Below are positions 11,415-22,621 of a DNA stretch of 64,000 nt, piece by piece. A model generated the notes under the pieces. It did not search any database and had not been told where the DNA came from. It saw only the letters and a list, made by a program, of their open reading frames with translations. This DNA comes from Buddleja alternifolia. Lineage: Eukaryota > Streptophyta > Magnoliopsida > Lamiales > Scrophulariaceae. The stretch's first letter is position 1; the number at the start of each line of letters is the position of its first letter. The position numbers and the translations under genes are program-made. The DNA is taken from contig CM033393.1 in the NCBI GenBank assembly GCA_019426215.1, positions 28,212,591 through 28,276,590 of the forward strand, in the 5' to 3' direction.

Positions 11415-13116
11415 GGTTGGGAATGTGCCCTCGATGCCAACGAGGAGTTAGAATACAAGGCACGAGTTTATATTGTGCAAACTCTAATTAATATAAAGGC
11501 AATAATATGGTGTTCGTATAATTCTTGATGGTATTTATAAAGTTTTAAATGAACAACCAATCCATGTATGTCAAGGCAAACCTTCGCACTCCTTAAGAAG
11601 ATGGACACTGGAAAGGTTTGATACTTGATCACTTAAATAGTTCGCAAGTCGGAGAATCTCAATTGGGCATTAAGATTCATATAGACTTGTATAACACATG
11701 CTCTGACAATGGAGTATCAGTCGAACACTATGGGATAGTGGGAGTATATGTCATAGATACATTGATGGGATTAGTGTATTCGAACACGGCTCGTAGTAAT
11801 TCGATCACATGGGTTTTTGCTCATTGACTGTCAATGGTTGGATTACTGATTATGAAGGTATGCGTGAGCCTTAGACCTGAGGAGTTACGGTCACAGTGTG
11901 CTTGTGACGTTGGATTCTGTCATTAGAGTAGTTAGACCCAAATCACCCGTTGAAAGGTGGGGCCAACCTCAAAATGCGTTCCAATGGGCAAGTAGCATGT
12001 GAGGTGATTACCAAGAAGGAATTCACTGTCTCAAAAGTAAACGAGAAGTATCCTATGCGATCATAGGTAAATGAGAATTGGCCAGAGCTGATGACCTAAC
12101 TCGTGTTTAGTAATCTCGTATTACTATGATTTTTAAGCATAGTATCGAGTACTGTGAGTTTGACATATTCCATGACTCTCACTCGATCGGGATACATCAA
12201 TGAAGGGCTTATACTCATACGATATTCATAATCTAGAGGTTCGTAATGACATAGTCATTTCGTACTCAATTGGGCTATGATGTGGGGCCACGGTGCTGGC
12301 TAGGTGTCACCCACAACCTTTGGTATCCTCTCATTACCAATTGAGATGAACCTAGAGAGTCGCGCTATAAAGGAATGGACGGGGAAATCAAGTCTGGTAT
12401 TTGGAGGGTGTTTTGGTAATTTTTCCTTTGGAAGGACGAATTAATTAATCGGACAAATTAATTTAATTGATTGTTTAATTGGATTAAACAATGGTGAATT
12501 AAATTAATTAGTTTGAATATCTAATTGACTAGGTTAATTAAATATTTAAACCATAATATTAGTTAATTAATTAATTAGCAAGAATATTGATTTAATCGAT
12601 ATATATTTAGTTGGGTTAAATGTTAATTGATTAAATTAGTTGGACTAAGTTGACTGGGTCATCATAGCACAATTGATTGTTCAATGGCCCATATGGGCGT
12701 GTGTGTGTGATTCGGTGGGCTTAAGTTGGAGGATTTATTTAATCCTCCAACACAAGCCAGATTACACTGTTGTACAATTCACATAACTAAAATCCTCCAC
12801 AAAAAATACAAAGTAGAGGAGAAAACTTTTTTTTCTTTTCTCTTCACAGTCCACTCGATCTCGCCTAGCCACCATGGAGATTGGAGATGGAGATTTCTCG
12901 GAGTCTGTTCCTACGTGATGATCTAGAGACCGTACAATTGAACCGTTGGAGAAGATTGAAGATTTGCGAGGATCAAAATTGAATATGGGAAAAGGTATGT
13001 TTTTCGTATTCATTTTTTTCTCGTTTAAAATCGACGAAAGCCACGAATTGATCTTGGTTTAGGAATCCGGATCTTTTTTTCGTTTCCGTTCCGCATGCCT
13101 TACAGGATTCCCAACA
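11415..13116 (+). repeat. Copia A 5' LTR, 1,702 bp
   Basis: Runs from (T)GTTGGGAATGTGCCC, first base mutated, to GGATTCCCAACA. It matches the LTR at 25655-27352 throughout. In a stretch of about 200 bp compared by eye (11591-11790 against 25831-26030) I count about ten differences, all transitions. Confidence 0.9.
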
Positions 13117-13117
13117 G

Positions 13118-13130
13118 TGGTATCAGAGCC
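13118..13130 (+). promoter_or_regulatory. Primer-binding site, initiator tRNA-Met type
   Basis: TGGTATCAGAGCC lies one base after the LTR end. It is the standard plant copia site complementary to the 3' end of initiator tRNA-Met, where minus-strand cDNA starts. Confidence 0.93.
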
Positions 13131-16080
13131 AACTTTGTTTGTTTAGTTGATTTTTATATGCATGTTCATCATGTTTATTTGATATTGAATTGAATGCGTT
13201 ATTTGTGATTTTGAATCAATATTAATGGATCAAAAAATTAGTTGATGTTTCGGAATTTATTAGATTGGATCTAAAAATTCTGAAATTAATTAAATCTGGA
13301 TCTTTGTTTTCTAGAAAACTGATTGGAAATCCAATTTCTATTTGGGTTGAGAATCCGAACTATTCATGTTTTCGAATCTGTTTTTGGGATTACAATATAT
13401 CTGAAAAATTCGATTTTATGAAATCTGAATTTGGGCCTGTTAAACAAATCTGAGATTCTAAAATTTTGATTGAATGAATTTCTTGAAAATTGTTTATGTG
13501 AATCGAACTTTGAAGGTTTGAGATCAATTCAGATTTTGGGGCTAAATCTGAATTTCTACAAATCTGGGGTGTTCTTGCGATTTCTGGAAATCTGCTTGGA
13601 GCAGAAGTTGGGGACGGGAGAAATATCGACGCCGTCGACCAAGCTTCTGGAAATCTGTAGGATGCATCGCAGACGGCGGCGATATGAGTCGCCGATGGCA
13701 TCGCCGGAAGGCTCGCCTCTGTCTGTTGCCGGAAGGGTGGCGAAATCGATCAAAAGATTCGTCGAAAAACATATTTTTCGGTCGGGTATTGTGGTTTTGA
13801 TATTGACGCATACTACGTTGCCGGCTGCTTATCCTTGCGCTGCTTAGAGTGGCACTGGAATCGAACTTGCCGGACATGGCCGTTTGTGGCCATGAAAGTC
13901 GACGACGGAGCTGCTGCAAATTTCGAATTTGACAACAAAGTCGCCGATTTTGCGTAGTCCTAGGACGACAGTGGCCGGAGGTTTGATGGACAAAGGTAGT
14001 GGCACTGGGAGCCGTTCCCCATGACCAGAAAACCACCGGTGCGGCGTCTGAACGCCGCTGGCGGCGCTGTAGAAGGAAGGAAGAAAGAAAAAGGCTGTTG
14101 GGCTTTGGGCTATTAGGGTTGTTTAGTATGTGTTGGGCTTAGTCCAATGCATAAATTAATTAATATGGAGTTGGGCTTGGCCCACTCTAATTAATTAATC
14201 AAAAACCCAAGCTGATTTATTAAATTAATGAGGAGTTGGCCTTGGCCCACTCGAATTAATTAAATAAATAGTCCACCCTATTTTTAATTAAGAAGTGTTG
14301 GGCTTGGCCCAGCACAAATTAATTAATTGTTGGTCTACCATGAATTAATTCAATTAAGTATTGAGCTTGGACCCAATAGCAATTGAATTATTAATTGGGT
14401 AAGACCCAAATCTAATTTTAACTAATTGGGTCAAACTTCTTCCTTATCAACAGAAACCTCTTTGTAAATTAAATTAAATTAAATTTTTATTAAATTGGAT
14501 TTAATATAAATTAAATTATATTTGATTTACATAAATTAAATTAAGATTTAATTAATTAAACGAAATTAAATTGGATTTAGTTTTGTTGATATTTTGAATC
14601 TATTTAATTTGCCCATCAAAGTTAAGTGCGATTTAATTTTGTAATTGATTAAGCGGGACTTAGTCAATGATTTGCAAGCCCATAGGATTTAATTTCACAT
14701 TGATTGAAATTAATTTAATCTTTTATTGAAATTGAGTAGGACTTAATTTCACTAAGATTAAAGTTGAATTAATCATTCCCATTGAAATTAAGTGTGACTT
14801 GATATCACACTGATTGAAATGAATTTAATCTTTTCATAGAAATTGAGTGAGACTTAATTTCACTAAGTTCAAAGTTGATTTAATCATTTTTCATGGAAAT
14901 TATGTGAGACTCGTTTTCACAATGATTGAAATCGGTTTAATTTTTTTCATGGAAATTAAGCAGGACTTAATTCCACTTAAATTAAAGTTGATTTAATCCT
15001 CCCAATGAAATTAAGTACGTATTAATTTCAAATAGATTTAATATTTCTTTGATAAAATTAGTATTAATCTTCTAATGGAAATTGAATTGGATTTAATTCC
15101 ATGAAGGATAAATTGAATTTAATCATAATATCAAAATTAAATTAAATTTAGTTTTGTTATGAACAAAATTAGATTTAATTGATTATGATATAGATTTTTC
15201 GATCACATAAAATTAAATTGGATTTAATTTCACTTCGATTAAATGGGATTTAATTTTGTAATAATCAAATTGGATTTGATTAACAAAATAAATTATATTT
15301 ATTTTTATGCTCTTATCGCATGTGTGCTTTTATGGTTAAATGCTTGTTATATGTGATGAGATACACATTTCATGGACTTGGATTTATGTTTTATTATGCA
15401 TGCTTAAAATATATAGGTTGATTCGTCCATAAAATGTGCAATAGTAGAATTGCTAGATTTTTCTACGCTTTATATGCATGTTAGCATGATATGAGTTAAT
15501 ATGCTTTGTGAGACCTTGTTGAAATATTTAAAATTCTCCCAATTAAAATAATACCGAGTTGATAAAGGATGTGGGACATCCTCACCCTCCACTAAACTTT
15601 CTAAAATTAGAATTACTATAAATGTGTAATGCTTCCCAGTTATGGGGGTTATGCATTTAGAAATAATTTGAAATTTTATTAAGTGCATGGAATGCCTTAA
15701 TCGAAGCATATTTCACCCCAGAAACCTATTCGGTTGCAAGGTGAAATTCAAATGTTAGATTATAGGAGTTAGTGAGAATGAACTCGGGTAGTTCACGAGC
15801 CTAGAAACCTGTTCGGTTGCGGTTTGGTGAACTATGGGGAAAGGTATTGAATCATTTATTGGATAAATTGGTGTACGACACCACTTTGAATAATCAGTGG
15901 GCCAGAAATCGGTTAACTTGCAACCCATTGAATTATTTCCGAAAATTGCAGTGCGAGTGCAATATTTCGAAAAATGTAGTGGGAGCCAAGTAAAATTAAA
16001 GTCCTCGTTTTACTTGTGTACAATATAAACATCCAAATTAAATCTTATTTATTTTCTGCGTTTATTATGTCTCTCTCTTG
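13131..16080 (+). other. Copia A long leader with GC-rich patch
   Basis: About 2.9 kb without a convincing gene. A GC-rich patch (about 13600-14090, many CGCCG and GCGGC motifs) gives chance ORFs on both strands. After it the sequence is strongly AT-rich with TTGGGCTTGGCCCA-like repeats and a 55-bp tandem array. Copia C2 (near 34120-34250) and the leader at 50224-51949 (near 51530-51720) have GC-rich patches at the same relative place. Confidence 0.65.
14700..15035 (+). repeat. 55-bp minisatellite (110-bp dimer) in copia A leader
   Basis: About six degenerate units of the form ATTGAAATnAATTTAATC, then GAAATTGAGTGAGACTTAAT, then TTCACTAAG. Odd and even units differ consistently (ATTGAAAT against ATTAAAGTTGATTTAATC), giving a 110-bp higher-order period. 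Confidence 0.75.
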
Positions 16081-16734
16081 AAAATCAACCCGTTTAAAAT
16101 AATGCTAAAATTTTTTGTCTGAACTGGCCTAACCAAATCAACAAACTTAGAAACTTGAGGAAGGTCCTCAATTCAGAGTTGTTGACTTGTATACTTGAAG
16201 CAAGCACTACTCAAGTCTAAGAATGGGATGAAGAGTAGGGCTTAAATATGAGGCGCACTGGACATAGAACCATGTGTTTTGGAAACAACGGTTCTGTGAC
16301 CGGTTTTCTCAACTTTTTGTATTCTACATTCTAGAGCTAGTGCTCATGATTGAAGAACTAGAAAGAAGTACAACAGTTGGGGAAACAAGAGGTGATCAAT
16401 ATTGGAACTAGACATGGTGTCGGGTGTATCCAAATATAGTCCACCTTTGTTCTTTTATAATTCTGAACACGTTTGGATGATTGATTAGTTTTATCAAAGG
16501 GCATTAAGAAAGTTATCGTTTTCTGACTTGGTCAAGAAATGGTACGTCTTTAAGTTTGGTAATAACTTTCATGGCATTAATTTGGGAAATAAGTGTGGGG
16601 AACAATACATCCTTACTAAAATTGTTAACACGATTTGAAAGTTTGGAATTAGTACATTGTGAACACATAAACTAGAGAACGTAGTACGCTATAAATAAAC
16701 TGGAAGAAATGTTTGGCACCTAAGATTAGGTTAT
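16081..16734 (+). pseudogene. Copia A gag start, protease and GAG-pre-integrase remnant
   Basis: Heavily mutated copia coding sequence. NLRKVLNSE near 16160 matches the gag start. Most of gag is then deleted, and a protease-region remnant follows near 16320-16400 (ILELVLMIEELERS aligned with the SGASAH...NQELERS region of C1). LTKIVNT leads to WHLRLG at 16716-16733, the GAG-pre-integrase core. It stops at 16734, where an Athila LTR end (TGACAC) begins. The continuation, the integrase, is found after about 23436. Confidence 0.75.
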
Positions 16735-17800
16735 TGACACGCGAAATCCTAGCAAGTATACTAGGTCGTGCAAAGTAATAAAGTGGACTATTTAGCCCGA
16801 GGTATATCGTCTCCACAGGGACAATTGGATTCAATGCTCGTAATTGCTATATTATCTAACTCTAAGCTAAATCAAATTATAAGATGATGGTTGATTATAC
16901 TTGAAAATAATCAAAGACACTATGTGATAAACAAGATAATAAATCGAATGGAAAGAGGTGATTGGGTTATGATCCTACTATGTTCTATGTTCATGAACTC
17001 TCAATTATCCGGATTCTTAGAACGTTCTTGTTATGGCGAAACCCCCTAATGTATTTATTATTCAATCTCTTGAAATAACAAGCCTATACTAGTTAACAAC
17101 TTCCTATATCTCTATAGTGAATATTGAATTAACTAACATGCATTTAGGTTCAAAGGAATTCCTTGTTTACAAAGATCCTACATTCAATCGGGTCATCTTA
17201 TCACAAAAAGCCACACAACGCAATCGATTCTATCTCTAGTCAATTGTTACGTTATGATGATTGATTTTTCGATCTCCCTTTATCTATCTCCTCTCGGTCT
17301 CAAGACAAAGCATTTTATCAAACACATGGTGATCAAGCATATGCAAGCATTAAGCACAAAATCAAACATGTAACAAGAATGTAATAAATCCGGAAATTAA
17401 TGATTCATTAAACACAAAACATCACAAAGTATTCACATAACCCAATCACAAAAATACTTAGCTCATACTTACAACAACAAGTGATTCAACAACTCTACAA
17501 GACATAATTGAAATACTAATCAAGAGAAAGAGTTGAATTACTCCCTATTGTAAAGTGTGAATCCAAGCTTTCATGATGAAAATGATGATGATGAGTATGA
17601 TGATGGCTCTTCAAGCTTCCTTAGGACTTCCTATGGCTCCCCCTTGGTGTTTTAGAGCATGTCTCAGTGTTTTCCAAGAGAAAAGTGTGTTATAAAGGAA
17701 GAAAACGGCGGACTTAAAATTAGGGCATCGGGGGAATCGGACCGCGGCACACATTATTAACTGACCACGGTCCGAATGGCAAGTAGTGCCGCGGTCCAAT
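16735..17800 (-). repeat. Athila-type LTR, minus orientation, partial
   Basis: Begins TGACACGCGAAATCCTAGCA, the complement of the plus-strand LTR end at 18905. Homology to the plus-strand arm continues to about 17800, with CCGCGG-rich sequence near the centre. No leader or primer site lies outside it on the left, so this is the outer end of the composite. Confidence 0.85.
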
Positions 17801-17855
17801 TGGCGAGTATTGCCGCGGTTTGAGCCGAGATCCACACAGGGCGTCGAAGAGTCAT

Positions 17856-18905
17856 TAATGGGCCGCGACATTACTTGCCATCCGGACCGCGGTCAGTTAA
17901 CCCGATGCCCTAATTTTAAGTCCGCCGTTTTCTTCCTTTATAACACACTTTTCTCTTGGAAAACACTGAGACATGCTCTAAAACACCAACGAGGAGCCAT
18001 GGGAAGTCCTAAGGAAGCTTGAAGAGCCATCATCATCCTCATCATCATCATTTTCATCATCAAAGCTTGGATTCACACTTTATAATAGGGAGTAATTCAA
18101 CTCTTTCTCTTGATTAGTATTTCAATTATGTCTTGTAAAGTTGTTGAATCACTTGTTGTTGTAAGTATGAGCTAAGTATTTTTGTGATTGGGTTATGTGA
18201 ATACTTTGTGATGTTTTGTGTTTAATGAATCATTAATTTCCGGATTTATTACATTCTTGTTACGTGTTTGATTTTGTGCTTAATGCTTGCATATGCTTGA
18301 TCACCATGTGTTTGATAAAATGCTTTGTCTTGAGACCGATAGGAGATAGATAAAGGGAGATAGAAAAATCAATCATCATAACGTAACAATTGACTAGAGA
18401 TAGAATCGATTGTGTTGTGTGGCTTTTTGTGATAAGATGACCCGATTGAATGTAGGATCTTCGTAAACAAGGAATTCCTTTGAACCTAAATGCATGTTAG
18501 TTAATTCAATCTTCACTATAGAGATATAGGAAGTTGTTAACTAGTATAGGCTTGTTATTTCAACAGATTGAATAATAAATACATTACGGGGTTTCGCCAT
18601 AACAAGAACGTTCTAAGAATCCGGATAATTGAGAGTTCAAGAACATAGAATAGAACATAGTAGGATCATAACTCAATCACCTCTTTCCATTCGATTTATT
18701 ATCTTGTTTATCACATAGTTGTCTTTGATTATTTTCATAGTATAATCAACCATCATCTTATAATTTGATTTAGCTTAGAGTTAGATAATATAGCAATTAC
18801 GAGCATTGAATCCAATTGTCCCTGTGGAGACGATACACCCCGGGCTAAATAGTCCACTTTATTACTTTGCACGACCTAGTATACTTGCTAGGATTTCGCG
18901 TGTCA
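17856..18905 (+). repeat. Athila-type LTR, plus orientation, partial
   Basis: The mirror arm of the LTR at 16735-17800, ending AGGATTTCGCGTGTCA. Together they form an imperfect palindrome with arms of about 1.05 kb around roughly 17830. Both arms lose homology at about the same internal point, so neither shows the LTR's own start. Confidence 0.85.
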
Positions 18906-18911
18906 AGTTTT

Positions 18912-18929
18912 TGGCGCCGTTGCCGGGGA
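18912..18929 (+). promoter_or_regulatory. Primer-binding site, Athila (tRNA-Asp) type
   Basis: TGGCGCCGTTGCCGGGGA lies six bases after the LTR end, as is usual in Athila elements, where it is complementary to tRNA-Asp. The following leader (18930-19109) has repeats of CTGTTTTTGCATTTT. Confidence 0.88.
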
Positions 18930-19109
18930 CAATTGCGTTCTTTGATATTGTAATTCACTTATCTATTCTAAGACTAAGTTGCTGTTTTTGCATTTTAAGT
19001 TACTGTTTTTGCATTTTGGTTTGCTGTTTTTACGTTAAAAGTTGTTGTTTTTGCGTTTTAAATTTGGTTCTTTTGATTCTATTGTTAGGTTGACTTCTTT
19101 GAGTAGTGC

Positions 19110-20030
19110 ATGACCCGCACATCTCGAAGAAACATTGAAGATTTTGATTCCGAGATCGAGCGCACTTTCAATAGAAGAAGACGAGCACAAAGCCAAAACG
19201 AGAATGAATTTGAGGCAATGGAAGGGAACAATCCCGTCAATTTAGAGGACTAGGGAATTCAAGCCTTGATTCAAGCCGCTGTTGCTGCCACATTAGCACA
19301 AAGACAAGAGCAAGCTCCCCGTCCTTTACGTGATTATATGCAACCCACTGTTCATGGAGCCGCTGGTGCTATCGTACTACCCACGGTAGAAGCAAACAAT
19401 TTTACAATCTCACCGGCTATTCTTCAACTCATTTCCAATGAACAATATCGGGGTACAGCGGATGAGTCACCACATGCTCACATTACCAAGTTCCTTAGCT
19501 ATTTGAGCACATTTCGACAAAATGGAGTGACAGATGATGCTATTAGAATGAGACTCTTTCTGTTCTCATTGAGGGATAAAGTAAGAGCTTGGCTTGACTC
19601 ATTGCCAACGACATCCATTCATACTTGGGACCAGTTGGTGGAGAAGTTTTTGAGTAAATATTTTCCACCGGGGAAAACAGCCGCTATCAAAGTTGAGATA
19701 CAAAGCTTTCGACAAATTGAGGGAGAGTCACTCTATGAAGCACTTGAAAGATTCAAGGAACTTCTCCGAAAATGCCCTCACCATGGTTTTGCGGTTTGGA
19801 CTCAAGTGACCATCTTTTATCAAGGCCTTGGACCCGGCCTTCGCACTCATCTTGACGCAGCTGCGGGTGGTTCACTCATGAATTTACCACCACAAGCGGC
19901 TTGGGAAATGATCGATAGAATGTCGGAAAATAACTACCAATGGCCTACCGAGAGAATAATACTTCCAAAGAAGGCGAGTGGAGTTTATGAAGTGGAAGCT
20001 TCCACTTCACTAGCTAATCAGGTAGAACTT
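19110..20030 (+). pseudogene. Athila gag, N-terminal half
   Basis: Start MTRTSRRNIEDFDSEIERTF at 19110. One in-frame TAG at 19251-19253 splits it from a long open frame. The gypsy gag domain (Retrotrans_gag type) is clear: GVTDDAIRMRLFLFSLRDK, VRAWLDSLPTTSIHTW, FLSKYFPPGKTA, ESLYEALERFKELLRKCPHH, then DAAAGGSLMNLPP. Similarity ends at about residue 300 (STSLANQVE). There the sequence switches to the reverse complement of the rest of gag. Gag would form the particle shell. Apart from the stop and the inversion it is well kept. Confidence 0.92.
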
Positions 20031-20039
20031 TGCATAAGA

Positions 20040-20703
20040 AATTGGACACTGGAATTTCAGACCGCGGCGCAGTGTCGCAGTTCAAGTCGGATTTTTGGAG
20101 ATTTTCAGCACCAACGTTTTTACCACTTCTCAATGCGATGGCCTAAACCTGTTCTTTCGGGTTTTTCTCAGTGTCGCTAGGTAGCGATCCCGGTGTTCTA
20201 CCTGAAAGTTGACTAGCCAATTGTCCCAATTGAGTTTGTATGTTGCTCACATTAATTTCAAGGTTGTGACACCGTTCATCATTTCTCCTCATATATTCAT
20301 CAGTTTTCTTTACATATTGGAGCATCAATTCTTCAAAACTCTGTTTCTTTTCCTGTGGTTGGTAACCTCCTTGTCTGTGAAATGTGTTGGGTTGAAAACC
20401 CCCCTGGCATTGAAATGGCGGTCTATCACCGTCTGTTTGAAACCCGGGAGGTTGCTTCACCACATTGTTGTTGTTACTCCATGAGAAGTTCGGGTGATTT
20501 CTCCACCCCGGGTTATATTTTTCAGAAAATGGGTCATTTTGTGTCCTATTCGAATTTTGCACATAATTTGCATCTTCAACACATTCTGATTGATAGGATT
20601 GACTGCCATGATGACACTCCGTAAGGCGATGATTTCCACCACAATTTTCACACAACGGACTCTTTGAGCTTCCATACGTTGGCAATGAGGAATTTTTGAA
20701 CTT
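20040..20703 (-). pseudogene. Athila gag, C-terminal half, inverted
   Basis: A minus-strand frame starting near 20700 with NSSLPTYGSS, then the zinc-knuckle-like CENCGGNHRLTEC, NPGWRNHPNFSWSNN, a Gln-rich stretch, and QSFEELMLQYVKKTDE with a coiled-coil-like segment ending QLGQLASQLSGR. It is the natural continuation of the plus-strand gag that stops near 20030. The inverted block therefore has breakpoints at about 20030 and 20703. It reads further as IALRSGK-like sequence towards the breakpoint. Confidence 0.9.
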
Positions 20704-21337
20704 TGAGCCTGACTATATGGAGTTGATGAACAACATTTGCCACCCTGGGTCCACTTGGATAACGACTCGGGGCATTTCGATCAAGTTTCCCCGCACATGC
20801 CTTCTGCCCCAGGCCAAGCTTTGGTATCTATTCATTATGGCCCGCTTTCTTCCCACCACATCGGTCAGTATGGTGCTAAAGTGCCGAGCAACTCTTCTTT
20901 ATGCCATTATGAGTGGCCGCAGCATTGAGGTAGGCCGCATATTAAACAAATCTCTGTTGGAATCGATTCAGAAGAGCACTACACAGAATCTGGCTCACCC
21001 TCATTTGATCACTGCATTAGCTATACGCGCGAGTGTCCCTATTCACTCTTCTGAGGCCACAACACGGCCTATGGGAGATCTTGATGATGCCAGCATTGCT
21101 GCACCGCTTCCACCACTTTATGCGGATGCCGGTGATGCTGATGTACCTCCTGATATGCAGGCTCCCACTGTCCCTCCCCTAGCCCCAGGTTCTCAGACTG
21201 CGAGGTATGAACACCTCGATGCTCAGATACATGCTTTACGGATGGATATGCATCAGGGTTTTGATACGATGATGAAAACATTTCACGAGATCACTACACA
21301 GTTGGACTGGACTGAGAGGCGCCAAAAGCGCTTATGA
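20696..21337 (+). CDS. Retroelement accessory ORF, plant-transposon-protein type
   Basis: 213 codons. Residues 30-85 match the same domain as the ORF at 1695 (LLPQAKLWYLFIMARFLPTT, CRATLLYAIMSGRSIEVGRI). A proline-rich linker and a C-terminal helix (QIHALRMDMHQGFDTMMK) follow, as in that ORF. It begins right at the inversion breakpoint, so its N-terminus is probably lost. Pol should lie between gag and this ORF and is missing. The role of these proteins is not known; the position before the 3' end is typical. Confidence 0.72.
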   Translation: MNFEPDYMELMNNICHPGSTWITTRGISIKFPRTCLLPQAKLWYLFIMARFLPTTSVSMVLKCRATLLYAIMSGRSIEVGRILNKSLLESIQKSTTQNLAHPHLITALAIRASVPIHSSEATTRPMGDLDDASIAAPLPPLYADAGDADVPPDMQAPTVPPLAPGSQTARYEHLDAQIHALRMDMHQGFDTMMKTFHEITTQLDWTERRQKRL

Positions 21338-21790
21338 GATTATCAGATACGCAGTTTCGAGCACCTCCACTCCGGACCCAGTACCCCACTTTCACCCCCT
21401 GCCTGGGACTCACCTCCCCATCTACAGCCCGACACTTCAGAAGCTCCTGATGACGCTATGCCCACATCCCCTTAGACATTTTATTATTATTATTATTATT
21501 TTTTATTTCTTCCTTTTGAACGTTTGTATTATTGGATTATTATGTTTATTGTCGTTTTCTGGTTGTGGTGTTTATGCTTTTCTCATTGTGTGTGACCTTA
21601 GTGTTATGATGATGCTTCTTGTCTTTTCTTGTCTTTTCTAACTCAACAGATGGCTCGCTTTTAGTTTCAGACTCTACGCCTTGTTGCTTTTTTGCTTTTT
21701 GGACATCACTTACCTTCCACACTCAGGGACGTCTTTCTTTCTTCTTCTTTACGTATATATGTCCGCTCATTGGGGGCAATGTGCTAGAAA
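21338..21790 (+). other. Non-coding 3' region of Athila derivative
   Basis: No gene. It includes a short (TTA)n run at 21482-21500 and CATTGGGGGCAATGTGCT near 21767, equivalent to the GGGGACAATG phrase after the ORF at 1695. It ends abruptly where a minus-strand leader copy begins. Confidence 0.6.
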
Positions 21791-22621
21791 TTTAAAATGC
21801 AAAAATAACAACTTTTAACGTAAAAACAGCAAACCAAAATGCAAAAACAGTAACTTAAAATGCAAAAACAACAACTTAGTCTTAGAATAGATAAGTGAAT
21901 TACAATATCAAATAACGCAATTGTCCCCGGCAACGGCGCCAAAAACTTGACAAGCGAAATCCTACCAAGTATACTAGGTCGTGCAAAGTAATAAAGTGGA
22001 CTATTTAGCCCGGGATGTATCGTCTCCACAGGGACAATTGGATTCAATGCTCGTAATTGCTATATTATCTAACTCTAAGCTAAATCAAATTATAAGATGA
22101 TGGTTGATTATACTATGAAAATAATCAAAGACAACTATGTGATAAACAAGATAAAAAATCGAATGGAAAGAGGTGATTGGGTTATGAACCTACTATGTTC
22201 TATTCTATGTTCATGAACTCTCAATTATCCGAATTCTTAGAACGTTCTTGTTATGGCGAAACGCCCTAATGTATTTATTATTCAATCTCTTGAAATAACA
22301 AGCCTATACTAGTTAACAACTTCCTATATCTCTATAGTGAAGATTGAATTAACTAACATGCATTTAAGTTCAAAGGAATTCGTTGTTTACGAAGATCCTA
22401 CATTCAATCGGGTCATCTTATCACAAAAAGCCACACAACGCAATCAATTCTATCTCTAGTCAATTGTTACGTTATGATGTTTGATTTTTCGATCTCCCTT
22501 TATCTATCTCCTCTCGGTCTCAAGACAAAGCATTATATCAAATACATGGTGATCATTCATGTGAAAGCATTAAGCATAAAATCAAACATGTAACAAGAAT
22601 GTAATAAATTCGGAAATTAAG
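21791..22621 (-). repeat. Athila-type leader, primer site and LTR end, minus orientation
   Basis: The minus-strand copy of the leader (AAAATGCAAAAACAG repeats), the primer site at 21924-21941 (TCCCCGGCAACGGCGCCA on the plus strand), then the LTR from TGACAAGCG at 21948. The LTR copy stops at about 22621 after CGGAAATTAA and jumps directly into a plus-strand LTR. Here the leader is retained, unlike at 16735. Confidence 0.85.

Noticed and set aside
13470..14036. ORFs of 125 and 164 codons in the copia A leader
   Set aside because: They overlap on opposite strands in a GC-rich patch with few stops, have no recognisable domain, and lie in an untranslated leader.
17611..18022. Mirror-image ORFs on both strands
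   Set aside because: They are two copies of the same LTR sequence in opposite directions. The palindrome makes the pair, not genes.
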